Source: JAJECS01 sp965262745 (lineage in GTDB: Bacteria; Chloroflexota; UBA11872). Taken from it: a DNA stretch of 64,000 nucleotides. Where the stretch lies: positions 186,001-250,000 of the forward strand of contig OZ253558.1 of the NCBI GenBank assembly GCA_965262745.1, written 5' to 3'. Positions 24,277 through 34,080 of the stretch are shown in pieces (within the stretch, counting starts at the first letter, position 1; each line of letters opens with the position of its first letter). The notes under the pieces are model-generated. The model was not told the origin of the DNA. It searched no databases and saw only the letters and a list, made by a program, of their open reading frames with translations. The translations under genes and the position numbers were made by a program.

Positions 24277-26928
24277 CTAGGGTCGGCCGTGGCCGGGCGC
24301 CGTGGCGAGTTCGAAGGTGTGCCGACCGCCCGGCAGCCGACACTGGATGGCGTCCGCCCGCACCGTGATGCCGTGCGCCGAGGAACGTTGCGCATCGCCG
24401 AGATCGATTGCCGTCTCGTTATGCCGCAGGTGTGAGCCGCTCGTGCGCGTCCAGTCGAGAATGAGCTCGGCGTTGATGGTCTGCGGCACAGCGACGGTTA
24501 GGTTCAAGCGCTCGTCCGCCCGGCTCCACTCGACCTCGATATTGCCCTTGGGTGTTGGAACCACCCCGCGCGCCCAGTCCAAGTCTGCAGTCTGGGGGTG
24601 GATGCGGCACGTCTCGAACCCCGGACCCGTCGGCGTCACCCCCAGGATGCGCGATACGAGGAGGTAGCCGATCAACGTTCCGCCGGTGTGGACCAGGCTG
24701 AGCAGTGGCTTCGGTTGCACGAGGTTTACGGTTGTGCGCTCGGCGGCCTCGGCCTCCGTCGTGATGCGCAGGCCGCCGGTGAAGGGGTCCCACAGCTCCC
24801 ACATGGTGGGAGCATCGGAGGCCTCCAGCATGGTCTTGAAGCGTGCTCGCGTGAGGTCGAGGGCGGCCTGCGCATGGCCGCGTGCAAACAGCCCGTCCGC
24901 GACATACCCGAACCAGAGCGGCGATGCGCGCAACAGGTCTGGTTCAGGGGCCGCCAGGCGCGCCGCGATTCCGGAAGCCTGCTCATCCGAGGCGATGCCA
25001 TAGAGCAGCGCGAACCCATTGGTGAGCTCGCTGGTCACGTCAGATGCGCGTCCCTCACGATAGGAATCGACAAACAGTGAGCGTGCTTCGTTCCAATGGA
25101 GCTCGCGGAGCGCTGCCTTGATATGGGCGGCGCTGCCGCGCCATCGTTCGGCGTCGCGCGCCGCGCCCATCTCGTCGGCGAGCCAGGCGGCGTCCTCCAG
25201 GCCCTTGACGTACAGCGCGTTGGTGATGAAGCTCGTGCCCCGAAAATCATTGGGCACCCAGTCAATGGTGTTCTGGAGGGGCAGATCGCGTAGGAGCCCG
25301 GACGCATCTCGGTGCGGCTCGAACCAGTCGATCTGGGCTACCACGCTGGGATAGAGTTCCTCGACAACCCACCGCCGACCCGTGAAGAGGTAGTGGTCGC
25401 GCACGCGACTGCTCCATTGCAGCTGAAACTGTGGATGGACGCCTCGGGTGGGGTTATTCGGCGGGTACACCATCTGTAGCATCCCATCACCCCGGCCGCT
25501 GAGCGGCGCCATGCGCAAATACCGATCCGCCAGCGGCAGGTCGCCATATGCCGCGAAGAGCATGTAGAGACCGTGCCCGCCGTCCCCAGTTGGCCATGGG
25601 ACTCGTTCCCGGTAGGCGTCGCAGACCAACGTGTCCTCCATGTGCAGATATGTTGTATCCACACAGGCCCGCCAAAGGTTCGATAACATTGCGTCTGAAC
25701 AATTGACGTTTCCTCGCTCATCAGCCGGATATACATACTCGTTAACCGCGACCGACTCGATGGTCAATGGTTGGTAGTTGCTGCGCACGGTCAATTGGAG
25801 GTAACGAAACTGCTTATACTCCGAAACCTCCCATATCTGCTGACCTTCTCGTGCGATGTATCGGTCGCCGTAGCGTACGGCCGGTGGTATTCGACCGGCC
25901 TGGATCTGCTGCCCATAGGTCATGTCAAGCATTGCGCCTCTTGGCGCACGCATTCGGACTCGTGGAAAGCCAAATACCTGGCGACCGAAGTCAATCAGAA
26001 TATAGGGAGCCCGCAGGCCCTTTCCCTCAACAAACTGGTTTTGAAATGTAGCCGCCGCCTCGTCGCCATTCAGGAGGGCGTCTACGTCCTCTATGATCGA
26101 ATACTCGTGTGGAAAGTGAGGTTCCGCGCCCATGAGCTCGGGAATGTCGACCTGCCCAGGAAGGGCAAGATCTACGAGCTCACCAGCTTCCATGACAGCG
26201 GTCGGAAAACGGTTTCGTTCCAGGAGCATGGGTAGCTCTCGGGCTTCGAGCAGAAACCATTCCAAGTCGCTTGTCGGCAGCTCCCATGCTGGCTCCCAGT
26301 CCGAGTCATCGAAGTTGACGCTCATCCAGTCGGTGGGGTCGGTGTTGGCATCGAAGACCTCGGTGCTGCCGAGCAGCGAGTTGATCAATCGCACGGATCG
26401 ATTCCATGCCTGTGCCGGGCGAGTGCGCCACGTCTCATCGCTTGCGACCACGGTCGTCGCGCCTGACGCCGCGGTGATGTCGAGCTGAACCCATAGGCCG
26501 GCTCGCTCGCCAATCGAGTAGCTGCCTCCCGTCCAGCTCCCCCATCCTTCACCAAGTAGAGGCGCTTCGTAGAAGTACTGCGTCACGGCGCGAGGCTCGC
26601 CTCGCGCTGGCATGCCGTAGTGATACGCGCGCATGCCGATGACGTTTGTACCGGTCTGGAGACTGGCGGTCACGTCATACGTGTCATAGCTCTTCCGTCG
26701 TGGATCGCTGCGAGCCGGGCCGCGCCCCAAATACCGCCCGTTGAGGTATAGGACATAGCGATCTGAAGCCGTGATGTGCAGTTGCGCTGACGTTGGTTTA
26801 TCGTCGAGGATGAAGGTCTTCCGCGCGTACAGATAAAAATGGTATGGCTTCGCTTCACCCTTGCACCAAATCCATTGACCATCCCATTGGCGTACGGACT
26901 TCTGCGGCGGGCGCGAATTCGAGCTCAT
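24277..26928 (-). CDS. Glycoside hydrolase family 78-like (alpha-L-rhamnosidase-like) protein
   Basis: 883 aa from ATG 26928. The N-terminal third has the carbohydrate-binding/beta-sandwich modules of bacterial rhamnosidases (FYLYARKTFILDD, ASDRYVLYLNGRYLGRGPARSD). The catalytic (alpha/alpha)6 part includes YRERVPWPTGDGGHGLYMLFA, with the acidic residues expected near the active site, and W..D/E-rich segments after it. A beta-sandwich C-terminal domain closes the protein. No signal peptide is visible, suggesting cytosolic cleavage of imported rhamnosylated oligosaccharides. It lies just upstream of the binding-protein gene on the same strand, tying the importer to a rhamnose-containing glycan. 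Confidence 0.85.
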   Translation of the reverse strand: MSSNSRPPQKSVRQWDGQWIWCKGEAKPYHFYLYARKTFILDDKPTSAQLHITASDRYVLYLNGRYLGRGPARSDPRRKSYDTYDVTASLQTGTNVIGMRAYHYGMPARGEPRAVTQYFYEAPLLGEGWGSWTGGSYSIGERAGLWVQLDITAASGATTVVASDETWRTRPAQAWNRSVRLINSLLGSTEVFDANTDPTDWMSVNFDDSDWEPAWELPTSDLEWFLLEARELPMLLERNRFPTAVMEAGELVDLALPGQVDIPELMGAEPHFPHEYSIIEDVDALLNGDEAAATFQNQFVEGKGLRAPYILIDFGRQVFGFPRVRMRAPRGAMLDMTYGQQIQAGRIPPAVRYGDRYIAREGQQIWEVSEYKQFRYLQLTVRSNYQPLTIESVAVNEYVYPADERGNVNCSDAMLSNLWRACVDTTYLHMEDTLVCDAYRERVPWPTGDGGHGLYMLFAAYGDLPLADRYLRMAPLSGRGDGMLQMVYPPNNPTRGVHPQFQLQWSSRVRDHYLFTGRRWVVEELYPSVVAQIDWFEPHRDASGLLRDLPLQNTIDWVPNDFRGTSFITNALYVKGLEDAAWLADEMGAARDAERWRGSAAHIKAALRELHWNEARSLFVDSYREGRASDVTSELTNGFALLYGIASDEQASGIAARLAAPEPDLLRASPLWFGYVADGLFARGHAQAALDLTRARFKTMLEASDAPTMWELWDPFTGGLRITTEAEAAERTTVNLVQPKPLLSLVHTGGTLIGYLLVSRILGVTPTGPGFETCRIHPQTADLDWARGVVPTPKGNIEVEWSRADERLNLTVAVPQTINAELILDWTRTSGSHLRHNETAIDLGDAQRSSAHGITVRADAIQCRLPGGRHTFELATAPGHGRP

Positions 26929-27359
26929 GATGGCGTCACCATATTGCTTCGTGGATGTTCCGGTTCCCAAGAATATCGCTAAGCGCCGTCGACCGAGAAA
27001 TTGCGGTGAGGGTTAGCGAGCTTGATCACTGGCTCGTCTCGGCTGCGAACCGCGCATATAGCTGGGACCATGTTCCATGGGAGCGACCGGCGATGTCAAC
27101 TCTGATCGGACGAAGGATGTCGGCGTGCTCGCGGGTTTCGAAGCCTGACGCTGCCGGCCTGGCCGGCTGTGTCCACGTTGACGAATCGTGTCCTGTTAGT
27201 TAACGTTCTGGCGGGCCGGTTCGGCGGCCGGGCCTCCGTGCCATGCGCGGGGTCATCCGCCCCGGATCGGTGAGGTAAGGAACGGCTTTTGCCGAACAGT
27301 TCTGTCCTTGCCTGGCACCGCGGTGGTGCTGCGGCATCGGCAGGTCGGGGAGCTTGCTG
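26929..27359. other. Divergent regulatory region between GH78 and the ABC ATPase
   Basis: 431 bp without a gene; control regions for both transcripts must lie here. Small inverted repeats are present (GCCGGCC...GGCCGGC near 27150-27166; CGGC-TTTT-GCCG near 27282), but none can be assigned to a regulator. No regulator gene is adjacent. Confidence 0.4.
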
Positions 27360-28460
27360 ATGGCTAGCGTCATGCTCGACCGCGTCACGAAACGCTTTGG
27401 CGATGTTGTCGCCGTCGATGACGTGTCGATTGAGGTCCAGGATCGGGAATTTCTCGTGCTCGTGGGGCCTTCGGGCTGCGGCAAGTCCACGACGCTGCGC
27501 ATGGTCGCGGGGCTCGAGGAGCTCACTGGCGGCAACATTTACATCGGCGACCGCCTGGTGAATGACGTGCCGCCCAAGGACCGCGACATTGCCATGGTGT
27601 TTCAGAGCTACGCCCTGTATCCCCACATGAGCGTCTACGACAACCTGGCGTTTGGCCTGAAGCTGCGCAAGACGCCCAAGGCCGAGATTCAGCGGCGGGT
27701 GGCCGAGGCCGCCGACATGCTGAATATCAGCGAGCTGCTGGAGCGGAAGCCGCGCGCGCTTTCCGGCGGGCAGCGGCAGCGCGTGGCGGTCGGACGGGCC
27801 ATCGTGCGCGACCCCGCTGTGTTCCTGATGGACGAGCCACTGTCCAACCTGGACGCCAAGCTGCGCGTGCAGACGCGGGCCGAGCTGATTCGCCTGCACG
27901 AGCGCTTGCAGGCGACTGTGATTTACGTGACGCACGATCAGATGGAAGCTATGACGATGGGGTCCCGCATCGCGGTGCTACGGGACGGCGTCTTGCAGCA
28001 GCTCGGGCCGCCGCAGGAGGTCTATGCCTCGCCGAGCAACGTGTTTGTCGGCGGATTCATCGGCAGCCCGGCGATGAATTTCTTCGACGCGCGCATCTCG
28101 GGAGAGGGCGGCCTATGGCTCGAGACGGAGACCCTGCGCATCGCCGTGCCCCCCGACCGACGCGAGTCGGTGGCGCCGCACGTGGGCAACGACGTCATCT
28201 TCGGCATTCGCCCCGAAAACATCTCCGACCCGCAGTTCTCGGCCGGCGGTGCGCAGAATGAAACGACCATTGCGGCGACGGTGGACGTCATGGAGCCGCT
28301 GGGCAGCGAAGTCATCCTCTACATGCTGGCGGGCTCGGACTCATTCGTCGCCCGCGTCGACCCGCGCACCACGGCGCAGGCCAATCAGCCCTTCAAGCTC
28401 GCCTTCGAGATGGACCGCATGCACCTGTTCGACCGCATGACGCAGGAAGCGATCACCTAG
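27360..28460 (+). CDS. Sugar ABC transporter ATPase (UgpC/MsmX/MalK type)
   Basis: 366 aa. Walker A GPSGCGKST (near residue 40), Q-loop, LSGGQRQRV signature (near 137), Walker B FLMDEPLSNLDAKL and the H-loop THDQMEAM are intact. A C-terminal TOBE/regulatory domain follows (FGIRPENI, EPLGSEVILY). UgpC/MsmX-type ATPases energise carbohydrate importers and may serve several of them. It is divergent from the GH78-binding-protein-permease set and completes it. Start at ATG 27360 rather than TTG 27354. A fragment copying its last ~105 codons lies at 30967-31284. Confidence 0.94.
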   Translation: MASVMLDRVTKRFGDVVAVDDVSIEVQDREFLVLVGPSGCGKSTTLRMVAGLEELTGGNIYIGDRLVNDVPPKDRDIAMVFQSYALYPHMSVYDNLAFGLKLRKTPKAEIQRRVAEAADMLNISELLERKPRALSGGQRQRVAVGRAIVRDPAVFLMDEPLSNLDAKLRVQTRAELIRLHERLQATVIYVTHDQMEAMTMGSRIAVLRDGVLQQLGPPQEVYASPSNVFVGGFIGSPAMNFFDARISGEGGLWLETETLRIAVPPDRRESVAPHVGNDVIFGIRPENISDPQFSAGGAQNETTIAATVDVMEPLGSEVILYMLAGSDSFVARVDPRTTAQANQPFKLAFEMDRMHLFDRMTQEAIT

Positions 28461-28518
28461 CCGGTCCCGATCCTGAGATGCGGCGACGGGCACCTTTCAT
28501 CGGGCAGGTCTCTCCAGT

Positions 28519-30855
28519 TCAGCAGAAGGGCAGACCGAGCGAAGCGAGGTCGCTGTCCTCGACATCGCGCAAGCCGGCGGGGATGCATCCCGCGAATTGA
28601 TTGCTTCCGCCGAGCCCTAGCGAGTACAGATTGGATAGCTGGCCAAGCTCTGCCGGGATCGTCCCACGCAACTGGTTGCCGTCGAGATAGAACACCTCCA
28701 GGTTGGCTAGACGGCCAAGCTCTGGTGGGATGGTTCCGCTGAGTTGATTCCTCGCCAGGGACAGCGTCTCCAGGCTGCCGAGGCGGCCGAGTTCGGGCGG
28801 GATCGTCCCGCGCAAACGGTTGGACTCAAGCCGCAGCGTGTCTAGGTAGGTGAGGCTTCCCAGTTCGGGCGGGATTGTGCCGTGCAGCTGGTTGACACCG
28901 AGCTGTAGCACTTCCAGATTGGTGAGGCGTCCTAGCTCGGGCGGAATCTCTCCGCTCAACTGGTTGTGACCGAGACTCAAGAACACCAGGTTTTGGAGGC
29001 GTCCAAGCACGGGCGGAATGGCCCCGCTCAGCTCGTTGCTGTTGAGCTGCAGGGACGTCAGCTCGGCAAGGTTCCCAAGTTCGGAAGGGATCTCCCCGCT
29101 TAGCTGGTTGTTGCTGAGGCTCAAGAAAGCCAGATGGGCCAGGCGTCCCAGCTCGGGCGGGATCGTGCCGCCCAATGGATTGTCATTCAGGACCAACAGT
29201 TCGAGATTGGCAAGGCGTCCCAACTCCGGTGGAATTCCACCGCTCAGGTCATTCACATTTAGCTTCAGCCAGTTCAGGTTGGAGAGGTTGCCTAGCGTGG
29301 ATGGGATCGGCCCAGTCAGCTGGTTTGCCTGTAGCAAGAGGTTTTCCAGGTGGGCGAGTTGCCCGAGTTCTGGTGGAATCGCCCCATGCAACCTGTTGAC
29401 TTCGATGCGTAGCACTTTGAGGCGGGCGAGGTGGCCGAGCTCCGGTGGAATTGCCCCACTCAACTGATTCCCTGAGAGTTCGAGCTTCTGCAGGTTTGAA
29501 AGACGACCTAGCTCGGATGGGATCTCCCCCTCAATCCGGTTCCAAGTGAGATTCAGCGATTGCAGGTTGGCAAGGGCCCCCAACTCGGGCGGGATCGTCC
29601 CGCCCAACCGGTTTTGGCTGAGATCCAACACTGTCAGACTGGCGAGTCGGCCAATCTGCGGTGGGATCGCTCCGCCCAACTGGTTGTCGCTCAGACTCAA
29701 CCATTGCAGATTCGCGGTGTGGCCCAGCGCGGGCGGGATCGACCCGTGCAGCTGATTTCCCCTGAGATTCAACCAGCGCAAATTACCGAGGTAGCCCAGC
29801 ACGGCCGGGAGGGCCCCGCGCAACCGGTTGTCGTGGAGCTGCAAATAGACGACCCCGCCGTGGCCGTCCGAGCTCACGCCGTGCCATTCTTCGAGCGGCG
29901 CCTCGCTCAACCAGTTCGTGTTGTTGCGCCAGGTCGGCCCGCCGGTGGCGTGGTAGAGCTGGGCCAGTGCCTCCCGGTCGTTGGTCGGCGTGGGCGCGGG
30001 CGTGGGTGCCGGCGCGGGCGTCGGAGTCGGCGTGGGCGTCGGGACTGGAGTGGGCGTGGGAAGGGCGAACACGGGAAGCCCTGCGACTTCGTGCTGCGGG
30101 ACCGGGACCTTGGCCCCATCCGGAATGATCACGTTGCTGAGCTTTTTTACCTTGTCGGGAACGTTTTGCAGGTTCACGCGCCCGACGGTGGTTCCGGGCG
30201 CGGGCACGTTCCAGATCACCAGCACCGTTCGCTGGGCGCGCAGCATCTGCAGGCCCTGTGGGTCGCCGTCGACCTCCCGTTCCTCGTACCGGATCGGCAG
30301 CCCGTAGAGGTTCAGCCAGTCAGGTTCGCTCAGGAACCGCTCCTTGATGGTCGGATTCTGATCCAAGAGCAGCAGATGGTTCCGCGTGATGGTGGCAAAG
30401 TCGGCGCCCTGGTCCGCCTCTAGCACCAGGTGCGGCGGCACGTTGGGTAGTTCCACCTCCGGATACCTGTTCGCTAGAACGTCCAGCGTGTTGTAGTAGT
30501 TCACGCGGCGCTTGCCGGGGTCCCACTGGAGGATCACCTTCTGGAAGGCCTGGAAGGTGAAGGGCCCGTTGACCCAGCGTTGGCTGATGGGATAGCCGAT
30601 GGCCTGGAGATCGCGCTCGCGGACGAAGTCCCAGAGCGGCACGCCGTCGGCATTGGTGACGGCGTAGCCGTCGTCGGGATCGGGCGTGTCGCCGCCGGTG
30701 ATGGTGAAAAGGCAGCCGTCGTCGAGGGCGACGCCTTCGCAGTCCAACGCCGCCGCCGACGGCCAGACGGCCAGCGCGGCCACGGCGGCGACGGTCAGCA
30801 CCGCCAGCGCCACGCGTAGCTGGCGCCAACTATTGCGCACGCGGAGCTTTGGCAT
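28519..30855 (-). CDS. Secreted protein: N-terminal Chloroflexota module, Pro/Thr linker, 18 plant-type LRRs
   Basis: 778 aa from ATG 30855. A signal peptide (basic start, hydrophobic core to about residue 35) is followed by a ~230-residue module with DCEGVALDDGCLFTITGGD and IGYPISQRWVNGPFTFQAFQ. That module is nearly identical to the one in the next protein (31544-33688). A (TP)n/(AP)n linker lies near residues 265-295. Then come 18 repeats of about 24 residues matching LxxLxLxxNxLxGxIPPELGxLx. The C-terminus is a cap with paired cysteines (GCIPAGL...LGLPFC). It is exported and probably surface-exposed, in recognition or adhesion; no enzymatic residues are seen. It converges on the ATPase gene (58 bp). 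Confidence 0.88.
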   Translation of the reverse strand: MPKLRVRNSWRQLRVALAVLTVAAVAALAVWPSAAALDCEGVALDDGCLFTITGGDTPDPDDGYAVTNADGVPLWDFVRERDLQAIGYPISQRWVNGPFTFQAFQKVILQWDPGKRRVNYYNTLDVLANRYPEVELPNVPPHLVLEADQGADFATITRNHLLLLDQNPTIKERFLSEPDWLNLYGLPIRYEEREVDGDPQGLQMLRAQRTVLVIWNVPAPGTTVGRVNLQNVPDKVKKLSNVIIPDGAKVPVPQHEVAGLPVFALPTPTPVPTPTPTPTPAPAPTPAPTPTNDREALAQLYHATGGPTWRNNTNWLSEAPLEEWHGVSSDGHGGVVYLQLHDNRLRGALPAVLGYLGNLRWLNLRGNQLHGSIPPALGHTANLQWLSLSDNQLGGAIPPQIGRLASLTVLDLSQNRLGGTIPPELGALANLQSLNLTWNRIEGEIPSELGRLSNLQKLELSGNQLSGAIPPELGHLARLKVLRIEVNRLHGAIPPELGQLAHLENLLLQANQLTGPIPSTLGNLSNLNWLKLNVNDLSGGIPPELGRLANLELLVLNDNPLGGTIPPELGRLAHLAFLSLSNNQLSGEIPSELGNLAELTSLQLNSNELSGAIPPVLGRLQNLVFLSLGHNQLSGEIPPELGRLTNLEVLQLGVNQLHGTIPPELGSLTYLDTLRLESNRLRGTIPPELGRLGSLETLSLARNQLSGTIPPELGRLANLEVFYLDGNQLRGTIPAELGQLSNLYSLGLGGSNQFAGCIPAGLRDVEDSDLASLGLPFC

Positions 30856-30919
30856 GACGCCCTCAATCAGCGGCGGGCAGGCCGGCGGTCCGCCACACAC
30901 CGCCCATCCAACCCGGCAG

Positions 30920-30930
30920 CGTCAATCTAC
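30920..30930 (-). promoter_or_regulatory. Conserved GTAGATTGACG upstream of the LRR gene
   Basis: The 11-mer occurs 65-75 bp before the ATG here and again 65-75 bp before the paralogous gene's ATG (33753-33763), within more loosely conserved surroundings. TTGACG could be a -35 element; no clear -10 is visible. Conservation may reflect only recent duplication. Confidence 0.3.
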
Positions 30931-30966
30931 GTCAAGCGCCGGTCCCTGTCGCACCCTGCTAGGGGG

Positions 30967-31284
30967 CGTGGGCCCCCGAACCGGCGCGAGGCCGTCGCGC
31001 CCCATGTCGGCAAAGACGTGATCTTCGGCATTCGACACGAGAACATCCACGACCCGCTGTTCTCGGCCGGCGGCGTGCAGAATGAGACGACCATTACGGC
31101 GACGGTGGATGTTATGGAGCCGCTGGGCAGCGAGGTCATCCTCTACATGCTGGCAGGCTCGGACTCATTCGTCGCCCGCGTCGACCCGCGCACCGCGGCG
31201 CAGGCCAATCAGCCCTTCAATCTCGCCTTCGAGATGGACCGCATGCACCTGTTCGACCGCGCGACGCAGGAAGCGATCACCTAG
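30967..31284 (+). pseudogene. Duplicated 3'-end fragment of the ABC ATPase gene
   Basis: About 105 codons (from PPNRREAVAPHVGKDV to the TAG stop) match the C-terminal regulatory domain of the ATPase at 27360-28460 with only scattered substitutions and no frameshift. No Walker A, signature or Walker B part is present, so it cannot be an ATPase. It sits between the two secreted-protein genes in the position the intact ATPase has relative to the first of them. This marks a tandem duplication of [ATPase 3' end + convergent secreted-protein gene]. Confidence 0.9.
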
Positions 31285-31543
31285 GACTCCCTCGTCTCGA
31301 ATAGCCCCGACCGCCGGAGCCGGTCTGGGCGGACGGCAGCGAGCGTCGCCCCGCGCATGCCCCACGATGAGGTCGTGCATTGGCTTGGGCCGCGGCTGCT
31401 CGCACCCGGGGGAGGGTGGACTGGGAACGGCGACCCTCGCGCTCCCGCGTGTTCGACTCGAACCTGGCGGGCCGGGCTGCGCTGGTTACCGGCGCTGGGT
31501 GTCTGAGCGGGACGCAAGTTGCTGCGCACCCAAAGCCGCCTTG

Positions 31544-33688
31544 TCACTCGCCCCCGAAATACAATTCTCTAATGAATCGCTCCGCCAGTGCCGCGGCGTC
31601 GGGCGAGGCACCGGTGACAAAGGCAAATCTGAGATGGCACAGACCACGCTCCATACCCTCGCAGTTGCCGGGGGATAGATTACCGTGGGTGCTGTCATAT
31701 AACCTCAAGAACCCTCGAAAGAACAATTCATCTCCCAAGCTGTGATATAGATTGAAAAATAGCACCGCACCAAGAAAGTAATGACACTCATTCCATCCGG
31801 AAGAAATGTCGAGAATCCTAGTGTTCTGGCACTTTTCGCGGCGATCTTTCATTGCCCCGGATCCTAGAACTTGCCCATGCATTTCGAAGTAGACGGCCGC
31901 ACCTTCACAAATCCAGCTGGGACATTGATGCCAATAGTAGTGCCCTACCTCATGATAAATTGTCCGTTCTGCAGTCTCGGAGAAATAGTGCTGTAGATCG
32001 TCATAGCCCTCTCGTATTGCGATATGTGATCCCAGAAATATACCGCCCCACGGTTCAACTACCTCTGACACATGCAGGGCGATATAGTTAGTTGGAAACG
32101 GCCGATTCATGAAACCTTCGGCGAACCGAACGGCATCCTCCAGGTAACTCATGGTGGAAGACTCGCCAGGTATGGTGCGAATGACGGCTAGAATCGTGGG
32201 TCCAGTGTGAGGGAGCACTATTGAGCGCTCCTCAACCGATACCTTGGATGCATCAAACATTGTGTGTAAGAGTGACGGATTACGCTCCATAACATACCAA
32301 AGCACTGCAATGATCTTGGCGTGGTGATTGGCAATGCCATGGCGAACGAATGGATGGGAAACGATGACATGGAGATTGTCCCGACTATTCACTCCTATTC
32401 GACGCAAGCTTTCGACTGCCGGTGCATCGTATTGTTCGATCGTGTCCAGAAACGGCATTCTCAAGAGATGATAGGCAAGGGTTGCCTCGGAATTGCCGGG
32501 ATCACTCGCTTTGAGATGACTTCGTTCCGATCGGCCAATCTCGAGCAGATCGTTGATGATGTCCAGTTCATGTTCTAGTACCCCGTCCTTTATCCACTGC
32601 TTTTGGGCAAGCAGTGTTATGAGGGCGGGAACTTCGGCTGTGGTGTCGTATAGTCGCCGGACCAGGCTGTTTTCGGTGTCACTCAGTCCGTCTACTACCC
32701 ACGGAAGGTCCGCGATATCGGCGAGGGCTTCGAAACCGGGAAGCGTCGCTTCCGTAGGTTGCGTTCGTATCAGCTCGTTGTATGAAGACTCTATGAGATA
32801 CGAAAACAGGGATTCGGATGCGAGGAGAATCCGGTCAAGGTGCGCGATGGCGGCTTCTTCCACTGGTGTAATTCCGTCGGCGACCCAGGGAATCGAGGCA
32901 AGCGCGGCTCTGAGTGCGGGGTCCAATTCCTTGCGTAGGATCTTGGCGGCGTTTGGAATGATTACGCTGGACAGCTTTTTCACCTTGTCGGGCACGTTTT
33001 GCAGGTTCACCCGCCCGACGGTCGTCCCTGGTGCGGGCACGTTCCAAATCACGAACACTGTCCGCTGCGCCCGCAGCATCTGCAGGCCCTGCGGATTGCC
33101 GTTGACCTCCCGCTCCTCATACCGAATGGGCAGGCCGTAGAGGTTCAGCCAGTCCGGTTCGCTCAGAAAGCGCTCCTTGATTGCCGGGTTCTGATCCAAG
33201 AGCGCCAGGTGGTTCCGGATGATGGTGCCGAAGCTCGCGCCCCGGTCCGCCTCCAGCACCTGGTGCAGGGGAACGTTGGGCAGTTCCACGTCCGGGTAGC
33301 GATTCGCCAGCACGTCGAGGGTGTTGTAGTAGTTCATGCGCTGCTTGCCGGGGTCCCACTGGAGGATGACCTTCTGGAAGGCCTGGAAGGTGAACGGGCC
33401 GTTGACCCAGCGTTGGCTGATGGGATAGCCGATGGCTTGCAGGTCGCGCTCGCGGACGAAGTCATAGAGCGGCACACCGTCGGCATTGGTGACGGCGTAG
33501 CCGTCGTCGGGATCGGTCGTGTCGCCGCCGGTGATGGTGAAAAGGCAGCCGTCGTCGAGGGCGACGCCTTCGCAGTCCAACGCCGCCGCCGACGGCCAGA
33601 CGGTCAGCGTGGCTGCGGCGGCGATGGCCAAGACTGCGAGCGTGACGCGCAGCCATCGCCAGCGTTCATACCGCCGGAGCGTCGACAT
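31544..33688 (-). CDS. Secreted gluzincin-like (peptidase_MA-type) metalloprotease with shared N-terminal module
   Basis: 714 aa from ATG 33688. The signal peptide and first ~250 residues are almost the same as in the LRR protein at 28519-30855 and then the sequences part completely. The second part is helical and ends in a zinc-protease domain: HEVGH at residues 579-583 with a glutamate in CPSWICEGAA (E595), the HExxH...E spacing of peptidase_MA-like gluzincins. The C-terminal ~450 codons are visibly lower in GC than the N-terminal part. Extracellular proteolysis is inferred. Confidence 0.85.
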   Translation of the reverse strand: MSTLRRYERWRWLRVTLAVLAIAAAATLTVWPSAAALDCEGVALDDGCLFTITGGDTTDPDDGYAVTNADGVPLYDFVRERDLQAIGYPISQRWVNGPFTFQAFQKVILQWDPGKQRMNYYNTLDVLANRYPDVELPNVPLHQVLEADRGASFGTIIRNHLALLDQNPAIKERFLSEPDWLNLYGLPIRYEEREVNGNPQGLQMLRAQRTVFVIWNVPAPGTTVGRVNLQNVPDKVKKLSSVIIPNAAKILRKELDPALRAALASIPWVADGITPVEEAAIAHLDRILLASESLFSYLIESSYNELIRTQPTEATLPGFEALADIADLPWVVDGLSDTENSLVRRLYDTTAEVPALITLLAQKQWIKDGVLEHELDIINDLLEIGRSERSHLKASDPGNSEATLAYHLLRMPFLDTIEQYDAPAVESLRRIGVNSRDNLHVIVSHPFVRHGIANHHAKIIAVLWYVMERNPSLLHTMFDASKVSVEERSIVLPHTGPTILAVIRTIPGESSTMSYLEDAVRFAEGFMNRPFPTNYIALHVSEVVEPWGGIFLGSHIAIREGYDDLQHYFSETAERTIYHEVGHYYWHQCPSWICEGAAVYFEMHGQVLGSGAMKDRREKCQNTRILDISSGWNECHYFLGAVLFFNLYHSLGDELFFRGFLRLYDSTHGNLSPGNCEGMERGLCHLRFAFVTGASPDAAALAERFIRELYFGGE

Positions 33689-33752
33689 GAGATCCCTCAC
33701 TCGGCGGCAGGCAACACGGCAGCGCCCGCGAACCGCCCACCTAGCCAGACAA

Positions 33753-33763
33753 CGTCAATCTAC
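33753..33763 (-). promoter_or_regulatory. Conserved GTAGATTGACG upstream of the protease gene
   Basis: Same 11-mer and same distance to the ATG as at 30920-30930. Candidate -35 region, inferred only from conservation between the duplicated genes. Confidence 0.3.
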
Positions 33764-33952
33764 TTTACGCACCGCTTCCCTGTGGCAGGTGGGGCGTGGG
33801 CGCCTAGGCTGAGATCCAGCAGCTCTGGCGGTTTGCAGCCTGGGCATCCAAGGTTGTGAGTGACGGCGTGCCCGTTGGCACGGCCGCAGATTCCTCGCTT
33901 CGGCTCGGAATGAAAACCGGGGCGATTTGAGCGCGCGCGGCGTGCGCGAATC

Positions 33953-33974
33953 CCCAGGCTGCACGCAGCCTGGG
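33953..33974. repeat. Palindrome of the CCCAxGCTGC family
   Basis: CCCAGGCTGC, AC, perfect reverse complement, followed by CCACCGGGCAC as at 2141-2151. Confidence 0.75.
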
Positions 33975-34080
33975 CCACCGGGCACGGGAGATCGTGCAGC
34001 GGTTACCGCGCGCCCAGCGGCACCAATGCTCGCCTCCGAGCGTTACGCTGGGGCGTTCCACGCACCATCCCCGAGGCGCC

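Larger units (their letters stand above)
33689..34080. other. Intergenic region with palindrome, no gene
   Basis: Holds the duplicated promoter-like 11-mer (33753-33763), the palindrome at 33953-33974 and otherwise no recognisable gene. The segment 33939-33990 (CGCGAATCCC...CACCGGGCAC) resembles the repeat cluster after the alcohol dehydrogenase near 2110-2150. Confidence 0.5.
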
